This document shows, in pieces, positions 18,734 to 27,300 of a stretch of DNA of 64,000 nucleotides. Every line of letters begins with the position of its first letter. The stretch's first letter is position 1. The DNA is taken from NCBI RefSeq assembly GCF_019800665.1, contig NZ_JAHVKO010000002.1, positions 186,001 through 250,000 of the forward strand, in the 5' to 3' direction. Source of the DNA: Microbulbifer agarilyticus. GTDB lineage: Bacteria; Pseudomonadota; Gammaproteobacteria; Pseudomonadales; Cellvibrionaceae. The position numbers were made by a program, and so were the translations under genes. Below the pieces are notes generated by a model. It worked only from the letters and a program-made list of their open reading frames with translations. It made no database searches and was not told where the DNA came from.

Positions 18734-19603
18734 TCAACGGCTCTTGCGTTTGGGCGCACGCCCTCCCGCTGCCACCGGCGACTTGCGCAGTTTGCGGCGC
18801 TGACGCTGCAGGATTTCTTTTTCCGACTGGGTCAGCGTGCGCTGGCCAAGCTTCGGCAGACCAGCGGTAACACACAGGTCGTCGATTTCCTTGGGCTCCA
18901 TTTCAATCCACTGGCCCACGCGTACATGCGACGGAATAAACACGCTGCCGTAACGCACGCGCTTCAGGCGGCTGACGCGCACGCCCTGCGATTCCCACAA
19001 ACGACGCACCTCGCGGTTACGCCCTTCCATAACGACACAGTAGAACCAACGGTTGGTGCCTTCACCACCGCTTTCCACGATATCGGTAAACCGCGCCTGA
19101 CCGTCATCCAGCAAAACACCTTTGGTCAGGCGCTTTTTCATGTCGTCATCCACGTCGCCCTGAATGCGAACCAGATACTCGCGGTCAATGACCGATGACG
19201 GGTGCATCAGTTTGTTGGCCAGCTCACCACTATTGGTGAACAAGAGAAGACCACTGGTATTGAAGTCCAGTCGTCCAACGGAAATCCAGCGCCCGCTTTT
19301 CAGGCGCGGCAGCCGATCGTACACCGTCGGGCGACCTTCCGGGTCGTGACGGGAACAGATTTCTCCCGTGGGCTTGTTATACAGAATCACACGTACGCGG
19401 TTTTCATCGCCACCGGAAATGCGCTTGCCGTCGAATTCAATCTGGTCGTCTTCGCTGACCCGCTCACCGAGTCCGGCGACTTCGCCGTTTACGGTGACCC
19501 GGCCCGCCTCAATGGCTCGCTCCATCTCCCGGCGCGAACCCATGCCAGCCCTGGCCAATACTTTTTGCAGTTTTTCGCCCAATGGCGCTGCTTCATTACT
19601 CAT
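18734..19603 (-). CDS. rluB: 23S rRNA pseudouridine synthase RluB
   Basis: Isomerises a uridine (2605 in E. coli numbering) of 23S rRNA. The 289-residue protein has an N-terminal S4 RNA-binding domain ([26 protein letters not shown]) and the RsuA-type catalytic block with D113 in [15 protein letters not shown], then [12 protein letters not shown] and a basic C-terminal tail typical of RluB. Its ATG overlaps the scpB stop (ATGA). The position after scpAB is the usual one. Confidence 0.94.
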   Translation of the reverse strand: MSNEAAPLGEKLQKVLARAGMGSRREMERAIEAGRVTVNGEVAGLGERVSEDDQIEFDGKRISGGDENRVRVILYNKPTGEICSRHDPEGRPTVYDRLPRLKSGRWISVGRLDFNTSGLLLFTNSGELANKLMHPSSVIDREYLVRIQGDVDDDMKKRLTKGVLLDDGQARFTDIVESGGEGTNRWFYCVVMEGRNREVRRLWESQGVRVSRLKRVRYGSVFIPSHVRVGQWIEMEPKEIDDLCVTAGLPKLGQRTLTQSEKEILQRQRRKLRKSPVAAGGRAPKRKSR

Positions 19604-20745
19604 GAATGGAGGTTTTCCGGGGATTGTTGTTCATCTTCATCCTGCCCGTCGCCTTCGGCAACATCCTGCAGATTCTCTTCCGCCTGTGCATCTTGCTGCA
19701 GATCGTCTTCGTCGAGCACGCCCTCTGCAACTGGTTCCTCGGCGGCCAGCTCTTGTGTGACGGACTCCTCTGAAAGATCCTGTGCTGCACTCTCCTCTTC
19801 GACGGCAGGCACGTTTTCGTCTGCTGCCGCCTCTTCAGGGTAGACCTCGCTGTCGTCCTGCGCGATTTCTACTTGCGCAGCAGCGGCTTCGTCGGCCGCC
19901 GCGAACAGGCCTTTACTTTGCGCACCCTCGTAGAACGTCGCTACGGGTTCTTCGTCGATTTCTTCGTCAGAGTCTTCGTCGGTGTCGTGATCGATGTCTT
20001 CGTCCGCAACCTCACCCACAGTCTCTTCCGAGCTCTCATCCGCGTCTTGAGCGGCTGCTTCACCAGCATCTTCCGCCACAGTCTCGTCTGCGACTTCCGC
20101 TTCTGCCGCATCTTCTGCGCCCGCCTCGGCAGCTTGCGCGTCACCCTCAGGGACCGGCGCGCCATCACCGAGATCCAGCGCCGCGTTCAGGCTTTCAATA
20201 TCGCGTATTTCCGCCAACGTCGGCAGATCGTCGAGGCTCTTCAAATTGAAGTAATCGAGGAATTCTCGGGTGGTGGCATAGAGCGAAGGCTTGCCCGGCA
20301 CATCTCTCTGGCCCACAACCTTGATCCAGCCGCGCTCGGAGAGGCTCTTAACAATATGCGAGCTTACTGCGACACCGCGGATTTCCTCGATGTCACCCCG
20401 CGTAATCGGTTGACGGTAAGCAATAATGGCGAGGGTTTCCAAGGTCGCACGGGAGTACTTCTGGGGTTTTTCCTCCCACAATTTGTTCACCCAGGGCGCG
20501 AGTTCCTCAGGCACCTGGAAGCGCCAACCACTGGCCACCTGCTTGAGCTCAAAGCCGCGCTCGGCACAGCTTTCGGCAATCTCTTCCAGCGCCTGCTTCA
20601 GCTCAGATTTTTCGGGGCGCTCCCCTTCGTCAATCAGGGAAAGCAGGCGATCTTCCGACAGCGGCTGGCCCGCCGCCATCAGCGCGCCTTCCACGATCCG
20701 GCGCAATAATTCCGGGGCGATACTCATGTTATTCGCTTCACTCAC
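19600..20745 (-). CDS. scpB: Segregation and condensation protein B, with long acidic tail
   Basis: Kleisin-interacting winged-helix subunit of the SMC-ScpAB condensin. Residues to about 190 are the conserved core ([14 protein letters not shown] winged helices; [21 protein letters not shown]). The remaining half, roughly residues 190-381, is almost entirely Glu, Asp and Ala with no recognisable domain, so the protein is about twice the length of the B. subtilis homologue. GTG start at 20745 overlaps the scpA stop (GTGA). An internal ATG at 20727 is an alternative start. Confidence 0.92.
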   Translation of the reverse strand: MSEANNMSIAPELLRRIVEGALMAAGQPLSEDRLLSLIDEGERPEKSELKQALEEIAESCAERGFELKQVASGWRFQVPEELAPWVNKLWEEKPQKYSRATLETLAIIAYRQPITRGDIEEIRGVAVSSHIVKSLSERGWIKVVGQRDVPGKPSLYATTREFLDYFNLKSLDDLPTLAEIRDIESLNAALDLGDGAPVPEGDAQAAEAGAEDAAEAEVADETVAEDAGEAAAQDADESSEETVGEVADEDIDHDTDEDSDEEIDEEPVATFYEGAQSKGLFAAADEAAAAQVEIAQDDSEVYPEEAAADENVPAVEEESAAQDLSEESVTQELAAEEPVAEGVLDEDDLQQDAQAEENLQDVAEGDGQDEDEQQSPENLHS

Positions 20746-22019
20746 TCTTCGCTGAACAGCGATATAGGACGTACTCGAGCTGTGCTACTCGATTCTTGTT
20801 CCGGCTCGACATCGTCGCCGGCAACCGGCGTGTCTACGGGCTCCGCTGCCTGTGACGCAAACTCTCGTGCATCGGCTTCGGAGGCGAACGAAAACTCATA
20901 GCTGTAGCGGCCATCTTTGGTTTCACCGCGATTTTCAGCCGGGATTTCAGTGTCCAATGCATCCTCAGTGTCTGCACCAGTACCTGCACCATATTCGGTT
21001 CCCGTCTCATCAACCTCTGGCTCGCTTCCATCGGCAACCTCACCGCGGGCACGCACGTGGATAGGGCCGAAGGATTCGTTCTGCACCAGCTCTACCAGGG
21101 ACTCCTTCACCAGCTCCATTACGGCCAGGAAGGTAACCACCACCCCCAGGCGCCCCTCTTCCACGCGGAAAAGGTTTACAAATGGCACAAACTGACGATG
21201 TTTGATCGAATCCAGTACCTGCGTCATACGCTCACGGGTGGAAAGTTTTTCCTTTTCCACCTGGTGACTTTCGAACATGTCCGCACGACGCAACACGTCC
21301 GCAAGGGCCACCAGTACCTCTTTCAGGTCCACCTCAGGCTCTGGACGGGTCAACTTGCGATCCGGCCCACTGGCGCTGGCCTGATGAATATCACGGCCCA
21401 CCCGCGGCAGCTCGTCGATATCTTCGGCGGCGGTCTTGAAACGCTCGTACTCCTGCAGGCGGCGAATCAGTGCGGCGCGTGGATCTTCGCCCTCTTCCTC
21501 TTCCGCCTCTGGCGGGCGCGGCAGCAGCATGCGGGATTTGATTTCCGCCAGCATCGCTGCCATCACCAGATACTCTGCGGCCAGCTCAAAGCGCATGGAG
21601 GACATCATCTCCACGTAGCCCATGTACTGGCGGGTAATTTCGGCCACATTGATCTCGAGAATATCGAGGTTCTGACGGCGAATAAGGTACAGGAGCAGGT
21701 CGAGAGGCCCTTCAAAGGCCTCGAGAATGACTTCCAGCGCATCCGGTGGGATGTACAGATCGCTCGGCAGGTCGGTGAAGGCTTTGCCTTCCACCATCGC
21801 AAACGGCATCTCGCCCTGACGCGGCCCAGCGTCGGGGGCGACAGAATCCTGTGCCTCAGGAGACGCTTCAGACGGCTCTTCGGACACTTCCACTGAAGGC
21901 TCTTCAGCCTCTTGCACTGAGGGCTCGGCAGCAGGCTCTGAGGCAGCTACGGGCGCCTGCACGGTCTCATCCTCAACGGAGGCGACCTCTACCGTTTCTT
22001 GTATTTCTTCAATGGACAC
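20742..22019 (-). CDS. scpA: Segregation and condensation protein A (kleisin), with acidic extensions
   Basis: Kleisin subunit bridging SMC heads in the chromosome-organising condensin. I place the start at the GTG at 22019 because GGTGAT, which pairs with the 16S 3' end, lies just before it; the frame is open to a TTG at 22073. The 425-residue product has an acidic N-terminal stretch of about 75 residues, the conserved core beginning near LEAFEGPLDLLLYLIRRQ, and an acidic C-terminal tail ending RPISLFSEE. Typical ScpA is about 250-290 residues, so both ends are extended. Part of the rnm-yciO-scpA-scpB-rluB run. Confidence 0.92.
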   Translation of the reverse strand: MSIEEIQETVEVASVEDETVQAPVAASEPAAEPSVQEAEEPSVEVSEEPSEASPEAQDSVAPDAGPRQGEMPFAMVEGKAFTDLPSDLYIPPDALEVILEAFEGPLDLLLYLIRRQNLDILEINVAEITRQYMGYVEMMSSMRFELAAEYLVMAAMLAEIKSRMLLPRPPEAEEEEGEDPRAALIRRLQEYERFKTAAEDIDELPRVGRDIHQASASGPDRKLTRPEPEVDLKEVLVALADVLRRADMFESHQVEKEKLSTRERMTQVLDSIKHRQFVPFVNLFRVEEGRLGVVVTFLAVMELVKESLVELVQNESFGPIHVRARGEVADGSEPEVDETGTEYGAGTGADTEDALDTEIPAENRGETKDGRYSYEFSFASEADAREFASQAAEPVDTPVAGDDVEPEQESSSTARVRPISLFSEE

Positions 22020-22094
22020 TGTATCACCGAACCCAGCTTGACCGACTAACTGACCACCTTTCGGGCAGGCCAAACGCGCGATTATACATCAGGG

Positions 22095-22718
22095 TCAGCC
22101 GAGAATTTCATCTATTGCACCGCAACCCTGACGCACCAGTACTGGATCATCGCCGGTGAGGTCCACCACGGTGGTCGCCTCAAAGCCACAGAAACCGCCG
22201 TCTATCACCAGCTCCACCTGATGTTCGAGGGTATCGCGAATGTCGTAAGGGTCGGTCAGCGGCTGCTCTTCACCGGGCATAATCAGGCTACAGCTCATCA
22301 GCGGCTCACCAAGGGTGCTAACGAGGGCCTGCACAATGGGGTTATCTGGCACGCGCAAACCAATGGTCTTGCGCTTGGCATGGGCCAGGCGGCGAGGCAC
22401 TTCGGACGTCGCCGGCATAATAAAGGTGTAGGGGCCGGGGGTGTGATTTTTCAGTAGGCGGAACATCTGATTGTCCACCTTGGCGTACGTGGCGAGCTCG
22501 GATAGATCGCGACACATCAGGGTGAAATTGTGGTCCTTGTCCAGCTGACGCAGCGCGCGAATGCGCTCCACCGCCATTTTTTCTCCCAATCGACAGCCGA
22601 TCGCATACGCGGAGTCCGTGGGAAACACGATAACACCGCCCGATGACACGATATCCGCGGCCTGATTGATCAGCCGCGCCTGCGGGTTCTCCGGATGAAT
22701 CTGGAAGAATTGCGCCAT
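22095..22718 (-). CDS. yciO: YciO/Sua5-YrdC family protein (L-threonylcarbamoyladenylate synthase-like)
   Basis: The Sua5/YrdC fold binds RNA and nucleotides; family members make threonylcarbamoyl-AMP for tRNA t6A, but YciO proteins have weak or uncertain activity. From the ATG at 22718 (AGGGGG upstream) it is 207 residues with the FPTDSAYAIGCRLGEK, TFIMPA and KRKTIGLRVPDNP motifs. The open frame extends 92 codons upstream into rnm, but that part is not protein-like. It lies 46 bp after rnm, the same pairing as E. coli yciO-yciV. Confidence 0.9.
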   Translation of the reverse strand: MAQFFQIHPENPQARLINQAADIVSSGGVIVFPTDSAYAIGCRLGEKMAVERIRALRQLDKDHNFTLMCRDLSELATYAKVDNQMFRLLKNHTPGPYTFIMPATSEVPRRLAHAKRKTIGLRVPDNPIVQALVSTLGEPLMSCSLIMPGEEQPLTDPYDIRDTLEHQVELVIDGGFCGFEATTVVDLTGDDPVLVRQGCGAIDEILG

Positions 22719-22764
22719 TAATACCCCCTTTGCCAATGTGAACAGGGCGCTCCCTGCCCGAATA

Positions 22765-23673
22765 CTATTTACTGGCGCCAGTTTGCCACAGATTCCAGAC
22801 CGGCTCGACGTCCGCTGGCAGGCGCACGCAACCCAGTGCTCGCCAGGGCTGGTCTGGCTGGTGGAAATCGCTTCCCAGTGAAGCGAGTAACGGCCGTTCA
22901 CCATTACTTGTCTGCGCCAACAGCTGCAAAATTTCGCGGGTCTGCACCGGGTTTTGCTGGCCGCACACCACCTCTGCGGCAGCGCCACCCGCACGCTGGA
23001 AATCGCTCAATAGCGCCTGCAAGCGTGTGCGCGTCAAACCGTATTTGAGCGGATGCGCCAGTACCGCCGCACCCCCAGCGGCCTCAATACTCGCGATCGT
23101 TTCCGCGAGATCCGGCCAGGGGACCGCTACGTCACCGATTTTGCCGGCTCCCAGATAGCGTTTGAACGCCTTGGCCGTATCCGTTACGTGCCCCTCGGCG
23201 ACCATCCAGCGGGCAAAATGCGGGCGACCAATCTCATCACCACTGGCCAGTTGCCGAGCGCCCTCAAACGCGCCGACAAATCCACGCTTTTCCAGACGAC
23301 GGGCAATCTCCATTGCACGCTCGCGACGCAGCGCCGCGCGTACTGACACCGCTTCGGCGAGGGCTGCGGACGTACAGTCAACATTGAGCCCGACAACGTG
23401 AACAACCCGTCGCCCCCAGCATGCGGTAAACTCCACGCCGGGCAACAGGGTGACCCCCTGCTCCGCCGCGGCCTGACTGGCCTCTGCAATCCCGCCAACG
23501 GTGTCGTGGTCGGTTAGCGCCAACAGCGTCACACCAGCGGATTTGGCCCTCGACACCAGCGCTGTAGGACTTAAAATACCGTCCGACGCAGTACTGTGGC
23601 AGTGTAGGTCGACCTGACCAGAAACAGCATCGTCGGTCACAACAGATCGGGCGGTGTACATAGCAAGGTCCAT
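22765..23673 (-). CDS. rnm: PHP-domain 5'-3' exoribonuclease / nucleoside bisphosphate phosphatase (RNase AM)
   Basis: YciV/TrpH-type PHP phosphoesterase; in E. coli it degrades short RNA and hydrolyses 3',5'-nucleotides and helps mature rRNA 5' ends. The 302-residue protein has the four PHP metal motifs: DLHCHSTASDG near residue 22, LTDHDTVGG near 53, the GVEFTA segment, and late HP and GSDFH motifs. Length fits (E. coli 293). First gene of a minus-strand run with yciO, scpAB and rluB, behind a highly structured leader. Confidence 0.92.
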   Translation of the reverse strand: MDLAMYTARSVVTDDAVSGQVDLHCHSTASDGILSPTALVSRAKSAGVTLLALTDHDTVGGIAEASQAAAEQGVTLLPGVEFTACWGRRVVHVVGLNVDCTSAALAEAVSVRAALRRERAMEIARRLEKRGFVGAFEGARQLASGDEIGRPHFARWMVAEGHVTDTAKAFKRYLGAGKIGDVAVPWPDLAETIASIEAAGGAAVLAHPLKYGLTRTRLQALLSDFQRAGGAAAEVVCGQQNPVQTREILQLLAQTSNGERPLLASLGSDFHQPDQPWRALGCVRLPADVEPVWNLWQTGASK

Positions 23674-23770
23674 ACTTTTGCGAGATCAGATGGTCACCGT
23701 TAAACGGAACCATCGAGAACGGTTGCTGTCACAGAGAGTTGCAGGTTTGGAATCCTGCACAGGCCATGTG

Positions 23771-23876
23771 GTGGCGAAGTAAGCGCCGCCGACCGACAGG
23801 TTTTCAGACCTGCCGGGCTAACCGGATTGCCGGTTTCAGGGATAAGGCCCCTTACTGGGGAAAGCAACTTCGCCAC
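23771..23876. other. Multi-hairpin structure closed by a 10-bp stem, between rnm and 23923
   Basis: Perfect arms gtggcgaagt (23771-23780) and acttcgccac (23867-23876) enclose three hairpins: ccgacaggt/acctgccgg (23793-23801/23808-23816), aaccgg/ccggtt (23820-23825/23830-23835) and cccc/gggg (23848-23851/23857-23860). Together they form a four-way junction. The one irregular pair of the first hairpin is G-U if read on the minus strand but A-C on the plus strand, weakly favouring an RNA in the rnm leader. An alternative 6-bp pairing, agtaag (23778) with cttact (23851), would break the closing stem. A further tgcagg/cctgca hairpin lies at 23740-23759. No known riboswitch was recognised. Confidence 0.6.
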
Positions 23877-23922
23877 TGACAGCTGTATCGTCAGCCAGCG
23901 GGCATTATCACCGGAACAGAAC

Positions 23923-24699
23923 ATGACCGATAGCAAACAAGCACATTCAAATACGACGAACGCTGCCCCTCAGCCCGAAACTGCGGGCGGCAGTTCTGTG
24001 CAGCAAGCACAGAAACCCGCGCAAAAGGAAAGCCTGCTCGGCAACCTGTTGCTCAATATCGTGATCCCCACCCTGATCCTTACCAAGCTGTCTGGCGATG
24101 ACTGGCTGGGCACCAAATGGGCGATCGTCGTAGCGCTGGCCTTCCCCCTTATCTACGGTCTGCGCGACCTGCTGCGCTCCGGCAAGGTCAACTTCTTTTC
24201 CGCCCTGGGCGTCATCAGTATCCTGCTGACCGGCGGCATCAGCCTGCTGGAACTGGACGCCAAGTACATTGCAATCAAAGAAGCTGCCATTCCCGGACTG
24301 CTGGGTGTAGCCACTATTGTCAGCCTGTATACCCGCTGGCCGCTGGTACGCACGCTGATTTACAACGATCGCATCCTCGACACCGGCAAGATCGCCGACC
24401 GCCTCTCGTTGAATGGCAATGAAACTGCCTTCGAGCGGACCCTGCAACAGGCATCGTGGATGATTGCCGGTTCCTTTTTCCTGTCGTCCACGCTGAATTA
24501 CATTTTGGCCGAAGTACTACTGCAAAGCTCTCCCGGAACCGAAGCGTTCAATGAAGAACTGGGCAAGATGACCGCCCTCAGCTTCCCCGTGATTGCCCTG
24601 CCCGCCACCATTATCTTAATGCTGGTGCTGGTATTCCTGTTCCGTCGTATCGGCAAACTGACCGGGCTCTCACTGGAAGAAATTATGGTGCAGCAGTAA
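23923..24699 (+). CDS. Integral membrane protein, VC0807/septation protein A-like
   Basis: From the ATG at 23923 it encodes 258 residues: a polar N-terminal stretch of about 35 residues rich in Gln and Ala, then about six hydrophobic helices (for example [14 protein letters not shown] and [20 protein letters not shown]) and a short basic end. It resembles the VC0807-type membrane family and sits where septation protein A (yciB) often lies, next to yciI and near rnm/yciO. Function is not established. The frame is open upstream into the structured leader, which I exclude. Confidence 0.75.
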   Translation: MTDSKQAHSNTTNAAPQPETAGGSSVQQAQKPAQKESLLGNLLLNIVIPTLILTKLSGDDWLGTKWAIVVALAFPLIYGLRDLLRSGKVNFFSALGVISILLTGGISLLELDAKYIAIKEAAIPGLLGVATIVSLYTRWPLVRTLIYNDRILDTGKIADRLSLNGNETAFERTLQQASWMIAGSFFLSSTLNYILAEVLLQSSPGTEAFNEELGKMTALSFPVIALPATIILMLVLVFLFRRIGKLTGLSLEEIMVQQ

Positions 24700-24784
24700 A
24701 TCAGGCCGAGCACCTACTGCGCACTGTATACGGACCGACCGGCCACTCAACAACATAAAAAAACTAAGGAATACGACACAGCTT

Positions 24785-25084
24785 ATGTGGTACGCAATTA
24801 TCAGTCAGGATGTAGAAAACAGCTTACCCTTGCGTAAAACCGCGCGCGCTGCGCATATCGCGCGACTCACCGCACTGAAAGACGAGGGACGTCTGCTGAT
24901 CGCCGGGCCACACCCCGCCATCGACAGTGAAGAGCCGGGCGAAGCCGGTTTTACCGGTAGCCTGGTGGTTGCCGAGTTCCCGTCATTGGCCGAAGCCCAG
25001 AGCTGGGCCGACGACGACCCGTACATGAGTGCCGGCGTCTATGCATCGGTCACCGTTAAGCCTTACAAGCTGGTTCTGCCTTAA
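24785..25084 (+). CDS. yciI: YciI family protein
   Basis: Small cytosolic ferredoxin-like fold protein of 99 residues, the normal family size. It has the conserved N-terminus [18 protein letters not shown], a central [10 protein letters not shown] segment holding the family His near residue 45, and the [16 protein letters not shown] block with the acidic pair near residue 80. Biochemical role in most bacteria is unknown. The neighbourhood with the membrane protein upstream is like E. coli yciB-yciI. Confidence 0.92.
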   Translation: MWYAIISQDVENSLPLRKTARAAHIARLTALKDEGRLLIAGPHPAIDSEEPGEAGFTGSLVVAEFPSLAEAQSWADDDPYMSAGVYASVTVKPYKLVLP

Positions 25085-25134
25085 GCGCACCAGCTAAACC
25101 AAAACAAGATTTCCGAGTTCGACTTTTACTGGCC

Positions 25135-25821
25135 ATGAAAAAACTGTTCACCACCGCCGTTACCTCTACCCTGATCGCCATCGCCGCTAGCCCAGCACTG
25201 GCCATCAGCTCCGAACGTTATATTACCGACGAGCTGCATGTCCCGATGCGTTCCGGCCAGGGTAACGAGTTCCGTATTCTGCACCGGGGTTTGCCCAGTG
25301 GTACCAAACTGACCCTGCTGCAGGATTCTCCGGATACGGGCTGGGCGCAAGTGCGCACTCCCGGCGGTGAAGAGGGCTGGGTACGCCGTCAGTATCTGGA
25401 ATCCGAACCTGTTGCCAAGATCAAACTGGTACAGGCTCAGCAACGGCTGGAACATATCGAAAGCCTGCAGGGCGACCTTGGTGGTGAGGTACGTCGCCTC
25501 GAAGAAGACAACACCAAACTGTCCACCGCCCTGAAGATTGAACAGGAGCGCGCCCAGGCCCTGGCCAAAGAACTCAAGGATCTGAAGGCACTGTCCTCGG
25601 ATGCTGTTGCCCTTAACCAGCGCCACCAGAAACTGCTTAACCAGCACGAGCTGCTCAAACAGAAGCAGTCTATGGATCAGGCAGAAATCCAACGCCTGTC
25701 CTCCAGCGACTCGCACAAAACCTATATGTACGGTGCCTTCTCTGTGGCAATGGGTGCACTCATCGCAATGATTGCCCCGCATATGCGCCGCCGCAAGCGC
25801 CACTCCGAGTGGGCCAACTGA
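25135..25821 (+). CDS. SH3-domain membrane protein (YgiM/TIGR04211 family)
   Basis: The 228-residue protein has a signal peptide (KKLFTTAVTSTLIAIAASPALA), a bacterial SH3 domain from about residue 27 to 85 (LHVPMRSGQGNEFRILHRGL, then GEEGWVRRQYL), a coiled coil of about 100 residues (QQRLEHIESLQGDLGGEVRR onwards) and a C-terminal transmembrane helix followed by RRRKRHSEW. This layout is that of YgiM. The SH3 part should face the periplasm and may bind peptidoglycan. A terminator follows directly. Confidence 0.9.
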   Translation: MKKLFTTAVTSTLIAIAASPALAISSERYITDELHVPMRSGQGNEFRILHRGLPSGTKLTLLQDSPDTGWAQVRTPGGEEGWVRRQYLESEPVAKIKLVQAQQRLEHIESLQGDLGGEVRRLEEDNTKLSTALKIEQERAQALAKELKDLKALSSDAVALNQRHQKLLNQHELLKQKQSMDQAEIQRLSSSDSHKTYMYGAFSVAMGALIAMIAPHMRRRKRHSEWAN

Positions 25822-25891
25822 TCCCGCTTTCCGCTACACGCGAGTTCCCCTACACGCGAGGCTACGGGTAGAATCCCTAGTCGGCTCTCCG

Positions 25892-25917
25892 GGCCTGGTC
25901 ACTGACCGGGCCTTTTT
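25892..25917 (+). terminator. Intrinsic terminator after the SH3-domain gene
   Basis: Nine-pair stem ggcctggtc/gaccgggcc (one T-G wobble; 25892-25900 and 25904-25912) with a 3-base loop, followed by five Ts. Confidence 0.88.
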
Positions 25918-25939
25918 GTGTTCGCTAATGGAAGAGATT

Positions 25940-26548
25940 ATGAAACGCCTTACGCCCTTTCGCACCTTATTCCAAACCGCTCTCGCCACACTGTTACTGG
26001 GCCTCTCCAGCCTGGCACTGGCGGTTACCAACAACCCTCGAGTGGAGTTGCAAACTGACCTCGGCACCATTGAGCTGGTCCTGTACGCCGATAAGGCGCC
26101 CATTACCGTGGAAAATTTCCTGAAGTATGTCGACAGTGGATTTTACGATGGCACCATTTTTCACCGCGTAATCCCCGGTTTTATGGCCCAGGGCGGCGGC
26201 TTCACCTTTGATTTTCAGGAAAAGCCCACCGACGATCCGATCAAAAATGAATCGGACAATGGGCTTTCCAATCAGCGCGGCACCATCGCCATGGCCCGCA
26301 CCAGCGTTCCCGACAGCGCCACCTCCCAGTTCTTTATTAACCTGGTAGACAACAGCCGTCTCGACGGCAGCGCCGATAAACCCGGCTACACCGTATTTGG
26401 TAAGGTATTGCTGGGGATGGGTGTCGTGCAGCAAATCGCCGCAGAGCCGCGCGGCCAACATCGCGCATATCCCGACGCACCCAACATGGCGGTGCGTATA
26501 CTGAAGGCGAAACGAAAAGATTCGGATAGCGGAGAAAACGCCCAGTGA
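25940..26548 (+). CDS. ppiA: Exported peptidyl-prolyl cis-trans isomerase, cyclophilin type
   Basis: Speeds proline isomerisation during folding of exported proteins. From the ATG at 25940 it has 202 residues: a signal peptide (FQTALATLLLGLSSLALA) then the cyclophilin domain with VELQTDLGTIELVLY, FHRVIPGFMAQGGG (catalytic Arg and the FxxQ-type pocket) and TSQFFINL. The frame is open upstream but without protein character. Its stop overlaps the pdxJ start by four bases (GTGA). Confidence 0.88.
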   Translation: MKRLTPFRTLFQTALATLLLGLSSLALAVTNNPRVELQTDLGTIELVLYADKAPITVENFLKYVDSGFYDGTIFHRVIPGFMAQGGGFTFDFQEKPTDDPIKNESDNGLSNQRGTIAMARTSVPDSATSQFFINLVDNSRLDGSADKPGYTVFGKVLLGMGVVQQIAAEPRGQHRAYPDAPNMAVRILKAKRKDSDSGENAQ

Positions 26549-27300
26549 TTGCACTCAGCGTCAACCTGAACAAGATCGCCCTGATTCGCAACTCCCGCGA
26601 GGGGAACTATCCCGATGTGGTCGCTCATGGCCGCACCTGTCTGGACGCCGGTGCCCACGGAATCACCGTGCACCCGCGCCCGGACCAGCGCCACATTCGC
26701 CCTGACGACGTGCGAAACCTGGCCGCGCTGTGCGCTGCACGCTCGGTAGAATTCAACGTAGAGGGCAACCCATTCGCGGGCCCCATGGGCAGCTATCCTG
26801 GCCTGTTGCCGCTGGTATTCGAAACCAAACCACAACAGTGCACATTAGTACCCGACAGTAACGATCAGCTGACCTCCGATCATGGCTTTGACCTCACCCG
26901 CGACGGCGAGCGCCTGGTGCCCATGATTCAGCAACTCAAAGACGCTGGCATCCGGGTAAGCCTGTTTATGGATCCAGACAAAAGCCAGATCAGTCTGGCC
27001 AAAGAAGTGGGCGCCGATCGTATCGAGCTATACACCGGCCCCTTTGCGGAGGCCGTCACCAACCAGTCCGGCGATGTAGACAAGATCTTTGCCGAACACT
27101 GTGCCGCTGCGGAGCACGCACTCCACCTCGGGCTCGGTGTGAACGCCGGCCATGACCTGAACCTGATCAACCTGCGCCGCTATCGTACGCTGCCCGGGTT
27201 GCAGGAAGTCTCTATCGGTCACGCATTGACGGTCGACGCCATCCAGATGGGTCTGGCGGACGCCACCGCGGCGTATGTGACCTGCCTGGCGGGCAATTAA
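26545..27300 (+). CDS. pdxJ: Pyridoxine 5'-phosphate synthase
   Basis: Condenses 1-deoxyxylulose 5-phosphate with 3-amino-2-oxopropyl phosphate, the ring-closing step of vitamin B6 synthesis. The 251-residue TIM barrel has the conserved SVNLNKIALIRNSR start, GAHGITVHPRPDQRHI near residue 34, a SLFMDPD stretch and the late GLGVNAGHDLN motif. GTG start at 26545 overlaps the cyclophilin stop. The location is unusual: in E. coli pdxJ follows recO. pdxH, the last step of the pathway, is about 21 kb away. Confidence 0.95.
   Translation: MIALSVNLNKIALIRNSREGNYPDVVAHGRTCLDAGAHGITVHPRPDQRHIRPDDVRNLAALCAARSVEFNVEGNPFAGPMGSYPGLLPLVFETKPQQCTLVPDSNDQLTSDHGFDLTRDGERLVPMIQQLKDAGIRVSLFMDPDKSQISLAKEVGADRIELYTGPFAEAVTNQSGDVDKIFAEHCAAAEHALHLGLGVNAGHDLNLINLRRYRTLPGLQEVSIGHALTVDAIQMGLADATAAYVTCLAGN

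Noticed and set aside
22719..22994. Upstream 92-codon extension of the yciO frame
   Set aside because: Lies antisense-free but in rnm coding sequence in another frame; Trp/Cys/Arg-rich and not protein-like; the ATG at 22718 has a strong ribosome binding site.
23771..23876. Cobalamin riboswitch or integron attC site at the four-way junction
   Set aside because: AGACCTGCC resembles a B12 box and GCCACTG resembles a cobalamin element, but their order is reversed; attC consensus ends (RYYYAAC/GTTRRRY) are missing.
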